A stretch of DNA of 52,692 bases from Clostridia bacterium (GTDB lineage Bacteria > Bacillota > Clostridia > Christensenellales > Borkfalkiaceae), in assembly GCA_017886895.1 (NCBI GenBank), contig JAGHJD010000049.1:1-52692 (forward strand). The letters are read 5' to 3'. The notes beneath the pieces are model-generated. The model saw nothing but the letters and a program-made list of their open reading frames with translations, made no database searches and was not told where the DNA came from. Position numbers and translations under genes: made by a program. This document shows positions 1 to 8,709 of this stretch, one piece after another; positions within the stretch are counted from its first letter, which is position 1, and each line of letters begins with the position of its first letter.

Positions 1-126
1 CACCGCCCGTTTCGCCGCCGGTCTCCCCGCCCGTTTCGCCGCCGGTCTCGCCGCCCGTTTCGCCGCCGGTCTCGCCGCCCGTTTCGCCACCGGTCTCGCC
101 GCCCGTTTCGCCGCCGGTCTCGCCTC
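1..126. repeat. Tandem repeat encoding Gly-Gly-Glu-Thr units
   Basis: About ten consecutive 12-bp units, alternating in two slightly different versions to make a 24-bp higher-order unit (for example CGCCCGTTTCGC followed by CGCCGGTCTCGC on the plus strand). The array is in frame with the lipoprotein at 1-256 and continues beyond the window. Unit length is a multiple of three, so gain or loss of units would change spacer length and keep the frame. Confidence 0.85.
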
Positions 127-256
127 CCTCTTCGGGCGTCTGCTGTTCCTGCTGCTGTTCTTCCTCCGCTGTCTCTTCGGTGTCGCACGCGGCGATGCCG
201 AAGAGCGCGAACAGTGCGACGAGCGCAAGCAAAAAGCTCAAAAGTTTCTTTTTCAT
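1..256 (-). CDS. Repeat-rich lipoprotein, C-terminus cut by window edge
   Basis: The start is ATG at 256 with an AAGGAGG ribosome binding site just upstream. The first residues form a lipoprotein signal (MKKKLLSFLLALVALFALFG then IAAC), so the protein should be lipid-anchored outside the membrane at a cysteine near residue 24. An acidic, Gln/Glu-rich linker follows, and then a repeated Gly-Gly-Glu-Thr tetrapeptide that runs off the window. Such low-complexity stretches usually act as wall-spanning spacers before a surface domain, which would lie outside this window. The gene starts 21 bp after the GH32 lipoprotein gene ends, on the same strand, so it is probably the last visible gene of the fructan operon. 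Its function is unknown; a surface glycan-binding or enzyme domain is possible. Confidence 0.75.
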   Translation of the reverse strand, partial: MKKKLLSFLLALVALFALFGIAACDTEETAEEEQQQEQQTPEEGGETGGETGGETGGETGGETGGETGGETGGETGGETGGETGG

Positions 257-277
257 CCCATTTTCCTCCTTGTTTTA

Positions 278-3200
278 TCAGCGATAGAGATTATACGTTA
301 CGCTGCCCTGGTAGTAGCCGAGCCCGCCCTCGCGGAAGAACACGACGTAGACCGTATCCCCCGCCTGCGCGCTTACATTGAAGTTCGCATACGACCAGGA
401 CGAGCTTGCCTGCCCGTTCGATATGAACGTTGCGGAACGGACATTCCCATCCGCATCGGCGACGACCAGCCGCGCGGTGACGCGCGTCTCCTCCGCGTTC
501 GTCCCCGTAAAGACGAGTTCGGCCGCGTACGTTCCGCTCTCCGAAACGGTGTACCCGATCGCGGCGTCTACGCTCTCGTTCTCGGTCAGGAGCCAGCCTG
601 CTTTGATCTCGATGCTTGCGATCGACGGATCGCCCCACGCATCGCCCGCATCGCCGATGACCTGCGTGAACGGCGTATAATCGAGGATGTCTCTGCCCTC
701 GCCGCCGAAATAATCGGAGACGTAGCCGTACGTCCACCCGTTCTCCTGCGCGGTGAGAGAGAAGTCCTCGGCGAAGTTTGCGATCTGCGTGTAGTCGGAG
801 AAATCGCTCGACCCCGCGGCGCCCACAGAAAAAGTATAGCTCGCCGCTGCCGTGCCGACGTCCGTCATATACCCGACGTTCTTGATGCCGAAGATGATGC
901 TGTCTCCCGCCGCGGCGTCTACCGTGACCGTGTAGGTCTGCATCCCCGAACCCTCGACGAGGATGTCCTCCGCAAGCCGCGTGCGGTTGTGGTAGAGCTG
1001 CACCATGACGTACCCGGACGCCTCCGTCGGGGTCAGCGTGAGCGTGACCTGCAGTTCGCCGTCCTCCGCCACGATATAGGTGACGCCCGCATAGTAGTGC
1101 GAACCCGTCTTCAGCCAGTCCGCCTTGACTTCGATGTCCGAGGTCACGGACGGCTCGATGTAGCGGTAGTCGTACGCATTCTCGTAGTTGGTGTTGAAGG
1201 TGCCGATGGGCTGCATCTCGTCTATCTCTTTGCCGTAGGTATAGACGAACCCGTCCGTGCCCTGTTCCCCGAAACTCGTCGCGACGGAGACGCTGTCTGT
1301 CCTGTCCTCTGCGATCTCCACGCCGAGGTCATACGAATAGGTGCGCTCGCACACGTCCGCGGGATACAGGTTGCTCTGCGGCGTGCGGCCCTCCCACACG
1401 GTGCAGGAGACGGAATATGCAGCGGGCGCGCCCGCATAGGAGACGCTCGCGGCGAGCACGTCGCCCGCAGACACTTCGACGCTGCCGAACAGCAGCCCGT
1501 TTTCTTCGGCGAGCACATTCCCTGCGATCTCCTCTCCGTTCAGCGTGAGCACGAGGCGCGCGTCCCCGCCCCCTGCATGAGCGACTGCGGAAAAGGAGAG
1601 CACGCCGTCCTCTTCGGCGGTGATCCTTGCGCCCGCGTCCGTACCCGTGCGGGTGACGGAGCTTTCGCGGGTCGGAACGTAATACGTCTGCGAGCCGTCT
1701 ATCCTCGCCGTGACCGTCGTATCCTCCTTCGCGGTGACGCGCACGGTGAAACTCTCGCCCGCCTCCGTATCCGCATACCCGTACAGCTGCAGCGCGCCGC
1801 TGCCCGTATCGCCCGCAACAGTCCCGTCTTCGCCCGCGATCTCCACTTCGATCTCGCCCGAGGCGTACAGATCGGCTGCCGCGCTCATATATGCGTCCGT
1901 TTCGGGCGAAACGGTGAACACGCGCTCCTCGCCCGCGGAGAGCGCAAAAGTACCCGTATAGTCGAGGTCGGCGTCAGACGGGGCAAAATAAGAAATGTCC
2001 GTGAACTGCACGATGCCCGATTCCGCAAAGACCGCGACCCGCTTGTTGCCCGTATTGCGGGCGCGGAACGTGAGCGACGCGCCGCCGACATAGATGACGT
2101 AACAGCTCCCCTCCGAGAACACGTCCACCCGATACTCGGTATCCGCCTCCAGCGCAAGGTGGCGGGAGGTCATTTCGCCGTTTTCGCCGTACTGCACCTT
2201 GACCTTGCCGGCAGACGGGTTGACCGTGACTTTGACGACGTTTTCAAGGTCGCTCTCCAGCCCGAACACGAACCCGAACTCCTCGGTATCCGAGGTGAAC
2301 GTGACGTTCATGCTCAGCCGCGCCTCCGGCCGCTCTTCGGCGACCGCGGTATAAGAGCCGCCCGAACCGATGAGCGAGAGGCTGTCCGTCTCCGCTCCGT
2401 CCTCCCCCTCGAGCAGGAGCGGCTGTTCCACGTCGTAGTACGAGGCGTACGCCTTCGGATAGGTCAGGTTCAGCGACCCGTCTTCATTCGCCGTGAGCAC
2501 ATGCGCGACGATGTTGCCGCCCCATTCGTAATCGTAGCCCGCGTTCACCGTCTTCTGCGCCGCCCAGCCGACGAGCATCGCCTCGTCGCCTATGGCGACT
2601 TTGCCCGCATAGAACACGTTGCCGTCGAGCTGCGGGTCGGAGACCTCTCTCCATGCGCCGTCTATGCTGTCCGCGACGAGATAGTACATGCAGCCCTTGC
2701 TGTCCGCAGGGGCGAGCATGGCGTTGGACGTGCCGTCCGTCTCACCCGAAAGGGAGAGATCCTGCGCGGAATAGGTCAGGTACCACCGCCCGTCCAGATA
2801 AAACAGGTCGGGGCATTCGAGGACGTTGAACCCGCGCGTATCCGTGTACAGGATCCCGTCGTAAGTGAGGTTTTCCAGCTCCGCATCGAAGGAGAACCGC
2901 GCGAGCACCGCCGTACCGTTCAAACGCGTCGCCACGATGCAGATATACCGTTCGCTCGCCTCGTCCCAGACGACTTCGGGGTCGCGGAAATCGTTCCCGA
3001 ACCCGTACTCTCCGGGAGAAATGGAGAAGTCCGTCTGCTTGACGAAGTTATCCAGGTTCCCCTCCGACTTTGCGACCAACACGACTTCCGCACCGCTCGC
3101 GGGGTGCCCCGTGTAGAAGAACAGGTAATCGCCCGCCGCCGTCTTGACCACACTGCCCGTGCCGATCATCGCCTCCTGCGAGTTGGAGGCGCCCGCATCG

Positions 3201-3550
3201 ATCGCAAGCCCCTTGTCCTCGTAGTGCACGAAGTCCGTCGTCGTCACGCGGTAGACGGGGTGCGCGGAGGAGCCGCCGCCGTCCTTCAGGTAGAAGATGT
3301 GATAGACGCCGTCCTCGTAATAGGGCATGATGTCCCCCGCGCGGCCGTCTTCGGGGATCCAGAAGGCGGAATACTCCGCCGCCGCCTCCAGATCGTTGGA
3401 ATTCAGCCCGCTCAGATCTTCGGCGGTATAAGCGTAGTCCGCCTCTTCCGAACTGCCGCACGCCGCCATCGCCAGAGCGGAAAACGCCAGCAGGAGCGCG
3501 AGCGCAAGGCACATCGCGATGCGCGGCAGATTTGCGATCTTTTTCTTCAT
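278..3550 (-). CDS. Secreted GH32-family fructan hydrolase, lipoprotein
   Basis: A 1090-residue exported lipoprotein. The signal ends in a lipobox with Cys31 (AMAAC). A GH32 five-bladed propeller covers about residues 60-380: an aspartate in GDIMP (Asp73) sits where the family nucleophile is expected, FRDP is at 188-191 (transition-state stabiliser) and ECP at 245-247 supplies the acid/base. The first motif differs from the usual WMNDPNG, as in some divergent secreted GH32 enzymes. The remaining ~650 residues look like beta-sandwich accessory domains; two related ~150-residue modules near the C-terminus share an I-E-[IV]-K-A-[DG]-W-L core. The likely role is cutting levan or inulin-type fructan at the cell surface so the ABC importer can take up products. 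Exact linkage specificity cannot be read from sequence. It is the penultimate visible gene of the operon, 12 bp after the intracellular GH32. Confidence 0.85.
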   Translation of the reverse strand: MKKKIANLPRIAMCLALALLLAFSALAMAACGSSEEADYAYTAEDLSGLNSNDLEAAAEYSAFWIPEDGRAGDIMPYYEDGVYHIFYLKDGGGSSAHPVYRVTTTDFVHYEDKGLAIDAGASNSQEAMIGTGSVVKTAAGDYLFFYTGHPASGAEVVLVAKSEGNLDNFVKQTDFSISPGEYGFGNDFRDPEVVWDEASERYICIVATRLNGTAVLARFSFDAELENLTYDGILYTDTRGFNVLECPDLFYLDGRWYLTYSAQDLSLSGETDGTSNAMLAPADSKGCMYYLVADSIDGAWREVSDPQLDGNVFYAGKVAIGDEAMLVGWAAQKTVNAGYDYEWGGNIVAHVLTANEDGSLNLTYPKAYASYYDVEQPLLLEGEDGAETDSLSLIGSGGSYTAVAEERPEARLSMNVTFTSDTEEFGFVFGLESDLENVVKVTVNPSAGKVKVQYGENGEMTSRHLALEADTEYRVDVFSEGSCYVIYVGGASLTFRARNTGNKRVAVFAESGIVQFTDISYFAPSDADLDYTGTFALSAGEERVFTVSPETDAYMSAAADLYASGEIEVEIAGEDGTVAGDTGSGALQLYGYADTEAGESFTVRVTAKEDTTVTARIDGSQTYYVPTRESSVTRTGTDAGARITAEEDGVLSFSAVAHAGGGDARLVLTLNGEEIAGNVLAEENGLLFGSVEVSAGDVLAASVSYAGAPAAYSVSCTVWEGRTPQSNLYPADVCERTYSYDLGVEIAEDRTDSVSVATSFGEQGTDGFVYTYGKEIDEMQPIGTFNTNYENAYDYRYIEPSVTSDIEVKADWLKTGSHYYAGVTYIVAEDGELQVTLTLTPTEASGYVMVQLYHNRTRLAEDILVEGSGMQTYTVTVDAAAGDSIIFGIKNVGYMTDVGTAAASYTFSVGAAGSSDFSDYTQIANFAEDFSLTAQENGWTYGYVSDYFGGEGRDILDYTPFTQVIGDAGDAWGDPSIASIEIKAGWLLTENESVDAAIGYTVSESGTYAAELVFTGTNAEETRVTARLVVADADGNVRSATFISNGQASSSWSYANFNVSAQAGDTVYVVFFREGGLGYYQGSVTYNLYR

Positions 3551-3562
3551 GAGAAATTCCCC

Positions 3563-4882
3563 TTATCCCTTGATCTCCGCGCCGCCCAATTCCGCGGCGC
3601 AAACGTCGCCGAAGTTCCCCTTCTCCGCGCAAAAAGCGATCTCAACGGGGCGGCGGCGGTAAAAACGGAAACTCACGGGGCTGTTGTCCACGAGCATCTC
3701 CGTCACCGTGCCGTCGCTGATGATCTCCACGAAATGCCTGCCCGCGCCGAGCGGAACGGTCAGCTCCCGCTCGTCCGCGTTCGCCGTCAGGCTGTGCCGC
3801 AGGATATGCAGCGTATCGCCGCAAAACTCCAGCCGCACGCACTCCTCCGCGTTTTTCAGGATCTCGGCGGCGGCATCCCCCGCCACGCCGAAGGTGATGC
3901 GCGTGCGCTCTGCCGCACTGCGGCAGATTGCCATACCGTTCTCGCGGCGCACGGGGATCTCCGTCTTGTACAGGCTCAGAAGCCCGTTGACAAAATGAAA
4001 TTCGGGGCGGCAGCCGTTCAGCCGCAGGATGCGCGGCAGCGCGAGGCAGCCGCTGTAAGTCCCGTCCGGCGAGGAAGTCCCGATCAGACTCTCGCGCAGC
4101 CAGCCGAACAGCACCACGTCGCCGCCCTTGCCGTACGTCAGGTTGGTCGCATAAAAACAGTTCAGCCCCCTGTCCGCATAGCCCTCGTCCCGGACAAGGA
4201 AGGTCTCGCCGTCGAAGGTGCCGCTCGCGTAGCGCACAGAGCTCTCCCTTGCGAGCGAATAGAAGAGCACGATCTTGTTCCCGAACACGGCGACGTTGGG
4301 GCACTCGGGCAGTTCGTTTTCGTCCGCGGGCGTGAACAGCACGCCCTTGTACCGCCAGTCGTTGAGCTGCCCGTCCGCCGCCTCGTACAGGAAGATATGC
4401 CCCCTGTCCGAGACGCCCGCGAGCACCATATACGTCTTTCCGCCGAAGGCGAACACGAAGGGGTCGCGCCACTCGGAGACGGGGAACCCGTGCGCGTCGG
4501 CGCACAGTTCGTGCCCGTTCCGCCTGATCTCCGAAAAGGCAGCGTCGGCATCGCAGATGATCTGTTTCGCGTGGTGCTGCACCGCGTCCGCCTCGTAGCC
4601 GATGGAAGTATAGATGACTTTGAATTCGTCCGGCTGTTTCACCGCACAGCCCGAAAAGCAGTACTTTTCGCCGATCGCGGGATCCGGTGCGAGGCGGATG
4701 CCCTTGCGCTCCCAGTCGATGAGGTTGCTGCTGGTCGCATACGCCCAGCAGATGTTCCCCCAGTCGCTGCCGTAGGGGTTGTACTGGTAAAAGAGGTGGT
4801 ACACCCCGTCCGCATACACGGTGCCGTTCGGGTCGTTCATCCAATTTTTTTCGGGTGCGAAATGTATGGTCGGTCTCTGCAT
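3563..4882 (-). CDS. Intracellular GH32 beta-fructofuranosidase
   Basis: A 439-residue enzyme without a signal peptide, so it should act in the cytoplasm on imported fructo-oligosaccharides or sucrose, releasing fructose. All three GH32 signatures are present: WMNDPNG with nucleophile Asp17, WRDP around 138-141, and ECP with Glu193 as acid/base. The start at 4882 is preferred over an in-frame ATG at 4906 because a GGGAAAG ribosome binding site lies 5-7 bases before it and the family motif then falls at its usual place; the upstream ATG nearly abuts the permease stop. It follows the two ABC permeases and precedes the secreted GH32 gene in one operon. It could be annotated as sucrase or exo-fructanase; whether the substrate is phosphorylated cannot be told, but the ABC context argues for an unphosphorylated one. 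Confidence 0.9.
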   Translation of the reverse strand: MQRPTIHFAPEKNWMNDPNGTVYADGVYHLFYQYNPYGSDWGNICWAYATSSNLIDWERKGIRLAPDPAIGEKYCFSGCAVKQPDEFKVIYTSIGYEADAVQHHAKQIICDADAAFSEIRRNGHELCADAHGFPVSEWRDPFVFAFGGKTYMVLAGVSDRGHIFLYEAADGQLNDWRYKGVLFTPADENELPECPNVAVFGNKIVLFYSLARESSVRYASGTFDGETFLVRDEGYADRGLNCFYATNLTYGKGGDVVLFGWLRESLIGTSSPDGTYSGCLALPRILRLNGCRPEFHFVNGLLSLYKTEIPVRRENGMAICRSAAERTRITFGVAGDAAAEILKNAEECVRLEFCGDTLHILRHSLTANADERELTVPLGAGRHFVEIISDGTVTEMLVDNSPVSFRFYRRRPVEIAFCAEKGNFGDVCAAELGGAEIKG

Positions 4883-4906
4883 GGTCTTTCCCTTATTCCT
4901 TTGCAT

Positions 4907-5743
4907 TTACATATCTTTGATGCCCTGCGTCGCAATGCCCTCGATATAGTAGCGCTGCAGGCACAGGAACACGACGAGCACGGGCACGGTCACAACGGCG
5001 AGCGACGCCATCACGGTGCCCCAATGGTAGGGCGACGCCGTGCTGAACTCCTTGATCGCAAGCTGTACGTTGTACCAGCCCTCGCTGGTCAGCGTGAGCA
5101 TCGGCCAATAGTAATCGCCCCACTTCCCGATAAATTCGAGGATGAACACCGTGATGAACACGGGCACCGCCGTGGGGACGACGATCTTTATATAGGTGCC
5201 GAAGGGGCTTGCGCCGTCTATCTCCGCCGCCTCGATCAGCGCGTTCGGCACGCCGAGGAAGAACTGGCGGAACATGAACACGTAAAAGCAGCTGAAAAAG
5301 CTCGGCAGGATGACGGCGAGCGGCGTATCGAGCAACCCGAGCGTGCGCACGACGAGATAGAGCGCGAGCGTGATCCCCTCGAACGGGATGATCAGCATGA
5401 TGACGATGAAATTGTAGATGACCCTGTTGCCGCGGAAGTTGATCTTCGCAAGCGCGTAGCCCGCCATGCCGTTGACGATGAGCACGCCCACGACGGTGCC
5501 GAGCGCATACAGGAGCGTGTTGGCAAAATAGCGCAGCATCGGGATGCGCGTGAACACCGAGACGATATTGTCAAAGGTAAAGTACGCGGGCAGAAAATCG
5601 CCGAGCGACGTGATCTGCGACGGCAGCGTGCGCGCGGGGTTGAATGCCGAGACGAACATGAACAGGAGCGGGAACAGGAACAGCAGCCCGAGCGCCGTGT
5701 TCAGGACGTACAGCAGGATCTTGGTCACACGTTTCCGCACCAT
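4907..5743 (-). CDS. ABC sugar transporter permease, MalG type
   Basis: A 278-residue integral membrane protein of the binding-protein-dependent carbohydrate permease family (MalG/CUT1 type). It has about six membrane helices, starting with LLYVLNTALGLLFLFPLLF, and the cytoplasmic coupling (EAA) loop EAAEIDGASPFGTYIKIVVP that contacts the ATPase. It starts one base after the stop of the partner permease, so the two are almost certainly translated together and form a heterodimeric channel. With the binding protein at 6682-8064 it makes the importer for fructan breakdown products. No ATPase gene is present in the window; CUT1 systems in Firmicutes often share one MsmK-type ATPase encoded elsewhere. 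Confidence 0.9.
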   Translation of the reverse strand: MVRKRVTKILLYVLNTALGLLFLFPLLFMFVSAFNPARTLPSQITSLGDFLPAYFTFDNIVSVFTRIPMLRYFANTLLYALGTVVGVLIVNGMAGYALAKINFRGNRVIYNFIVIMLIIPFEGITLALYLVVRTLGLLDTPLAVILPSFFSCFYVFMFRQFFLGVPNALIEAAEIDGASPFGTYIKIVVPTAVPVFITVFILEFIGKWGDYYWPMLTLTSEGWYNVQLAIKEFSTASPYHWGTVMASLAVVTVPVLVVFLCLQRYYIEGIATQGIKDM

Positions 5744-5744
5744 C

Positions 5745-6668
5745 TCAGTACCCTCCCAAAACGCGCTCGCGGTACCGCCTGTACAGCCCGACGCCCTTTG
5801 CGGCGCCGCCGCGCAGCAGGCTCGCCGCCACGAATACGAGCGTGAACAGCATGGAGATCGCCGAACCGTAGCCGACGAGCTGTTCGCTCATGCCCTTCTG
5901 GAAAATGTAGTAGACGACGGTGATCGTAGAGTTGTTCGGCCCGCCGTTGGTCATGATCTGCACCTGCGTGAACACCTTGAAGGCGCCGACGAGGGTGATG
6001 ATGACTACAAACCCCGTGACGGGCGCGATACTCGGCAGCGTGATGTGCACGAGCTTATCCCACGCATTCGCGGCGTCGATGTCCGCCGCCTCGTACAGCT
6101 CGCGCGAGACGCCCTGCAGCCCCGCAAGGAAGATGATCATCTGATACCCCGCGCCCTGCCAGACAGACATGAAGCAGATGCACAGCATCGCCTGCCCCTC
6201 GTCCTGCAGGAACCCCTGCGCCTCCACGCCGAAGAGGGAGAGCAGCAGGTTGAAGATGCCGCCGTCGCGCTGGTAGAAGATCTGAAAGAGCAGCGCCACG
6301 ACCGTCATGGAAGTGATGACGGGCGCAAAGTACGCGAGCTTGAAGACGCCGCAGCCGCGCCACCTCTTATTGACGAGCAGCGCGAGCACGAGCGCGAGCA
6401 GGCACTGCAGCGGCACGACGACCACGACGAACAGCAGCGTATTCGTGATCGCCTTGCCGAAGATCGCGTCCGAAAAGAGATCGACGTAGTTCTCAAACCC
6501 GACGAACAGCGTCGATTCGGGGCGCAGCATGTAAAAATCGGTAAAGCTGAATACGAAACACATCACGATCGGAACGATCAGGAACACCGTTCCGAACACG
6601 AGCGCGGGGAGCATGAACATCCAGCCCGTGAAATTGATGCGTTTCTGCCTTGCGGAAACTTTGTTCAT
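5745..6668 (-). CDS. ABC sugar transporter permease, MalF/UgpA type
   Basis: A 307-residue membrane protein of the CUT1 carbohydrate permease family. It begins with a short basic cytoplasmic segment and then a helix (GWMFMLPALVFGTVFLIVPI), followed by further helices; the coupling loop is YEAADIDAANAWDKLVHITL. It pairs with the MalG-type permease immediately downstream and receives substrate from the lipoprotein encoded 14 bp upstream. The length is typical of the family. Confidence 0.9.
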   Translation of the reverse strand: MNKVSARQKRINFTGWMFMLPALVFGTVFLIVPIVMCFVFSFTDFYMLRPESTLFVGFENYVDLFSDAIFGKAITNTLLFVVVVVPLQCLLALVLALLVNKRWRGCGVFKLAYFAPVITSMTVVALLFQIFYQRDGGIFNLLLSLFGVEAQGFLQDEGQAMLCICFMSVWQGAGYQMIIFLAGLQGVSRELYEAADIDAANAWDKLVHITLPSIAPVTGFVVIITLVGAFKVFTQVQIMTNGGPNNSTITVVYYIFQKGMSEQLVGYGSAISMLFTLVFVAASLLRGGAAKGVGLYRRYRERVLGGY

Positions 6669-6681
6669 CCCTCTCTCCCCG

Positions 6682-8064
6682 TCAATAGATCTTGATCTGT
6701 TCGATACTTGCGTCGATGGTCGTCGCGGCGGTCGTCAGCCTCGTGCGGATGGAATCGCGCGAACCGTAGTTGCTGCTCGTAAGAATATCTTTGATCGCCT
6801 TGGACATCTCCGTGGAGAACACCTCGTAGCCGACCGTCTTGGGACGGAGCTGCGCGCAGGTGACGATCTGTTCCTTGATGATGCTGAAGATCTCATAGTA
6901 TTCGTTGCTCGGGTCGGAATACTCGGGCATCGTGTCGTACAAAGCCGTGCGGCTGGGCGGCGAAGAGGTCGCGCGCGCACAGCTCTCGCAGGACTCCGCC
7001 GAGGTCAGATATTTGATGAACTCGGACGCGGCGACGCGCTTCCCCTCCGAACAGTCGTTGGTGATGCCGAGCGTCCACCCGCCGCAGGGTGCGGAAATGC
7101 TGCCGTCCTCCGAAGCGGGATAGAAGGTCACGCCCCAGTCGCACATTTCGTCGCCCAGCTCGAAAAACTCGGAGATGTTCTGCGTGCCCATGAGCGCCAT
7201 CGAGGCGGCGGGAGACTCCGCCGAAAAGTCCGAACTCGTCGCGCTGGCGTAGACGGCCCCGTCGTCGACGAGGCTGCGCAGGTACACGCCCGCGTCGATG
7301 CCCGCGTCGCCGTTGAGGTAGCCCGTCGTCGTCAGCCCGTCCGAACTGATGACGCCCTCCTCCCACAGCGGCGTAAACACATAGGAGAGCCATTCGCCCG
7401 CGTCGCCCGCGATCTGCAGCCCGTAGCGCTTCCTGCTGCCGACCCTCGCCGTGAGCTCCTCGGCGGTCGTCTTCAGTTCGTCCCACGTCCATGCGCCTTC
7501 GAGCTCCGTCGGAACGGTGACGTTCTCGTCCGCAAGCACGTCCTTGTTATAGAAGAGCACGACCGTCGAATCGACGATGCTCAGCGCATACAGTCTGTCG
7601 TTATAGGTGTTCTGCTCGTTGACGTACTCGAGAAAGCCGTCCGTGTACCCCTCATAGATATAGTTGTCGATGGGAATGAGCACGCCGGAATTTGCGTAGT
7701 TGGAGATGAACGGGCCGTCCACGTACAGCACGTCGGGGAGGGAATCGGACGCCGCCCAGATGCTGATGCGCTGTTCGTACTCGCGCGAATTGCCGCGCGT
7801 CACCGTCGTCTCGCTCACGCGGATCCTGCCCTCGTACTTCTCGTTGAACGCGGCAATGGTCTCGGACCACCATGCCTCCTGCGCGTCGTTGCCCGTCGGG
7901 CGGGTAAAGGTGAGGGCGATCTCCTCGTCCGTGACGAACTCCTCGCCCTCTTCCAGCCCGAGAAACTCGCCGCTCCCGGCAGTACTGCCGCCGCCGCAGG
8001 CGGCAAACAGCATGCAGCCCGCACCGAGGGCCAGCGCGCATATAACAGCAAGAAATTTTTTCAT
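6682..8064 (-). CDS. ABC sugar-binding lipoprotein
   Basis: A 460-residue extracellular solute-binding protein (family 1). It has a lipoprotein signal with the lipobox FAAC (Cys23) followed by a Gly/Ser linker, and then the two-lobed binding fold typical of CUT1 oligosaccharide receptors. It captures the oligosaccharide and delivers it to the two downstream permeases. Its start codon directly abuts the stop of the preceding small membrane-protein gene. The neighbouring GH32 genes and fructokinase suggest fructo-oligosaccharides or sucrose as ligand, but the sequence alone does not prove it. Confidence 0.9.
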   Translation of the reverse strand: MKKFLAVICALALGAGCMLFAACGGGSTAGSGEFLGLEEGEEFVTDEEIALTFTRPTGNDAQEAWWSETIAAFNEKYEGRIRVSETTVTRGNSREYEQRISIWAASDSLPDVLYVDGPFISNYANSGVLIPIDNYIYEGYTDGFLEYVNEQNTYNDRLYALSIVDSTVVLFYNKDVLADENVTVPTELEGAWTWDELKTTAEELTARVGSRKRYGLQIAGDAGEWLSYVFTPLWEEGVISSDGLTTTGYLNGDAGIDAGVYLRSLVDDGAVYASATSSDFSAESPAASMALMGTQNISEFFELGDEMCDWGVTFYPASEDGSISAPCGGWTLGITNDCSEGKRVAASEFIKYLTSAESCESCARATSSPPSRTALYDTMPEYSDPSNEYYEIFSIIKEQIVTCAQLRPKTVGYEVFSTEMSKAIKDILTSSNYGSRDSIRTRLTTAATTIDASIEQIKIY

Positions 8065-8625
8065 TTAACCTTCCTCCCTTAAAATGATCGTATCGTCTGA
8101 ACGGAAGACGATCCTGCCGTCTTCCTCCTCCTTCCGCACGGCGGAGCCGTCGAGCAGGAGCAGCCCGAAATCTTTTGAAAAATCAAAGCGGGTCCAGAAC
8201 GCCCTGCCGCAGCCGTCCAAGCCGTCGGCGGCGAGTGCAAAACCTCCTTCCCGCTCGTACAGCCGCACTGCGCCCCCTGCCGCGAGCGGTGCGGGCGCCT
8301 GTTCCACAATACAGCGGCGGTACCCGCCTTCGCCGTACACGATCCCGCCCAGCCGCTCGAACCAGCGCCGCCTCCGCACCGCCGAAGTCAGCACATACGC
8401 GCAGTACCCGACCGCACACAGCGCCCAGACCGCGTTCAGCAGGATCGCCAGCCACAGCGCGAAGGAGCCCGTGCAGGCGTTCACGATGTCGATGACGAGC
8501 ATGATGACCGAGAGCGCGCCGAACAGAACGGTAAACAGCTTGCAGTTCTCCTGCATCACCAGGATCCTGCGCTTGCAATAGCCCGCCCTGTTCTGCCTGT
8601 TTTTATCAAGCCGCATTCCCTTCAT
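8065..8625 (-). CDS. Unknown two-helix membrane protein in fructan operon
   Basis: A 186-residue protein that I do not recognise. A basic N-terminal segment (~30 residues) is followed by two hydrophobic helices (about residues 30-55 and 57-80) and a soluble C-terminal part of ~100 residues that should lie in the cytoplasm. The ATG at 8625 has a GGGGAG ribosome binding site at good spacing. It is the first gene of the transport operon, just downstream of a LacI-type operator, and its stop codon abuts the start of the binding protein, so it is co-expressed with the importer. A role in the locus is inferred from position only. Confidence 0.7.
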   Translation of the reverse strand: MKGMRLDKNRQNRAGYCKRRILVMQENCKLFTVLFGALSVIMLVIDIVNACTGSFALWLAILLNAVWALCAVGYCAYVLTSAVRRRRWFERLGGIVYGEGGYRRCIVEQAPAPLAAGGAVRLYEREGGFALAADGLDGCGRAFWTRFDFSKDFGLLLLDGSAVRKEEEDGRIVFRSDDTIILREEG

Positions 8626-8640
8626 TCTCTTTCTCCCCTC

Positions 8641-8666
8641 GCATACGTCAAACGTTTGACATATGC
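8641..8666. promoter_or_regulatory. LacI-type operator before the transport operon
   Basis: A 26-bp palindrome with one mismatched pair; its perfect core is GTCAAACGTTTGAC with a central CG, the hallmark of LacI/GalR operators. It lies between the fructokinase stop and the first transport gene, 15 bp before that start codon. A related site sits on the fructokinase promoter, so one repressor probably controls both. Confidence 0.75.
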
Positions 8667-8709
8667 ATTAAAATTTTCCGCCGCACCGCAGGCGGCGGGC
8701 AAAGACCGA

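Noticed and set aside
1-126. CRISPR-like array
   Set aside because: There are no unique spacers. The repeat is contiguous, in frame with a lipoprotein and encodes a tetrapeptide repeat.
989-5845. A 1618-codon open frame on the plus strand opposite the fructan operon
   Set aside because: It lies antisense across four well-supported genes, has the Arg/Ala/His-rich composition of a GC-rich shadow frame, and shows no domain. Similar long antisense frames at 13601-15502, 16582-19200 and 22858-24882 were rejected for the same reason.
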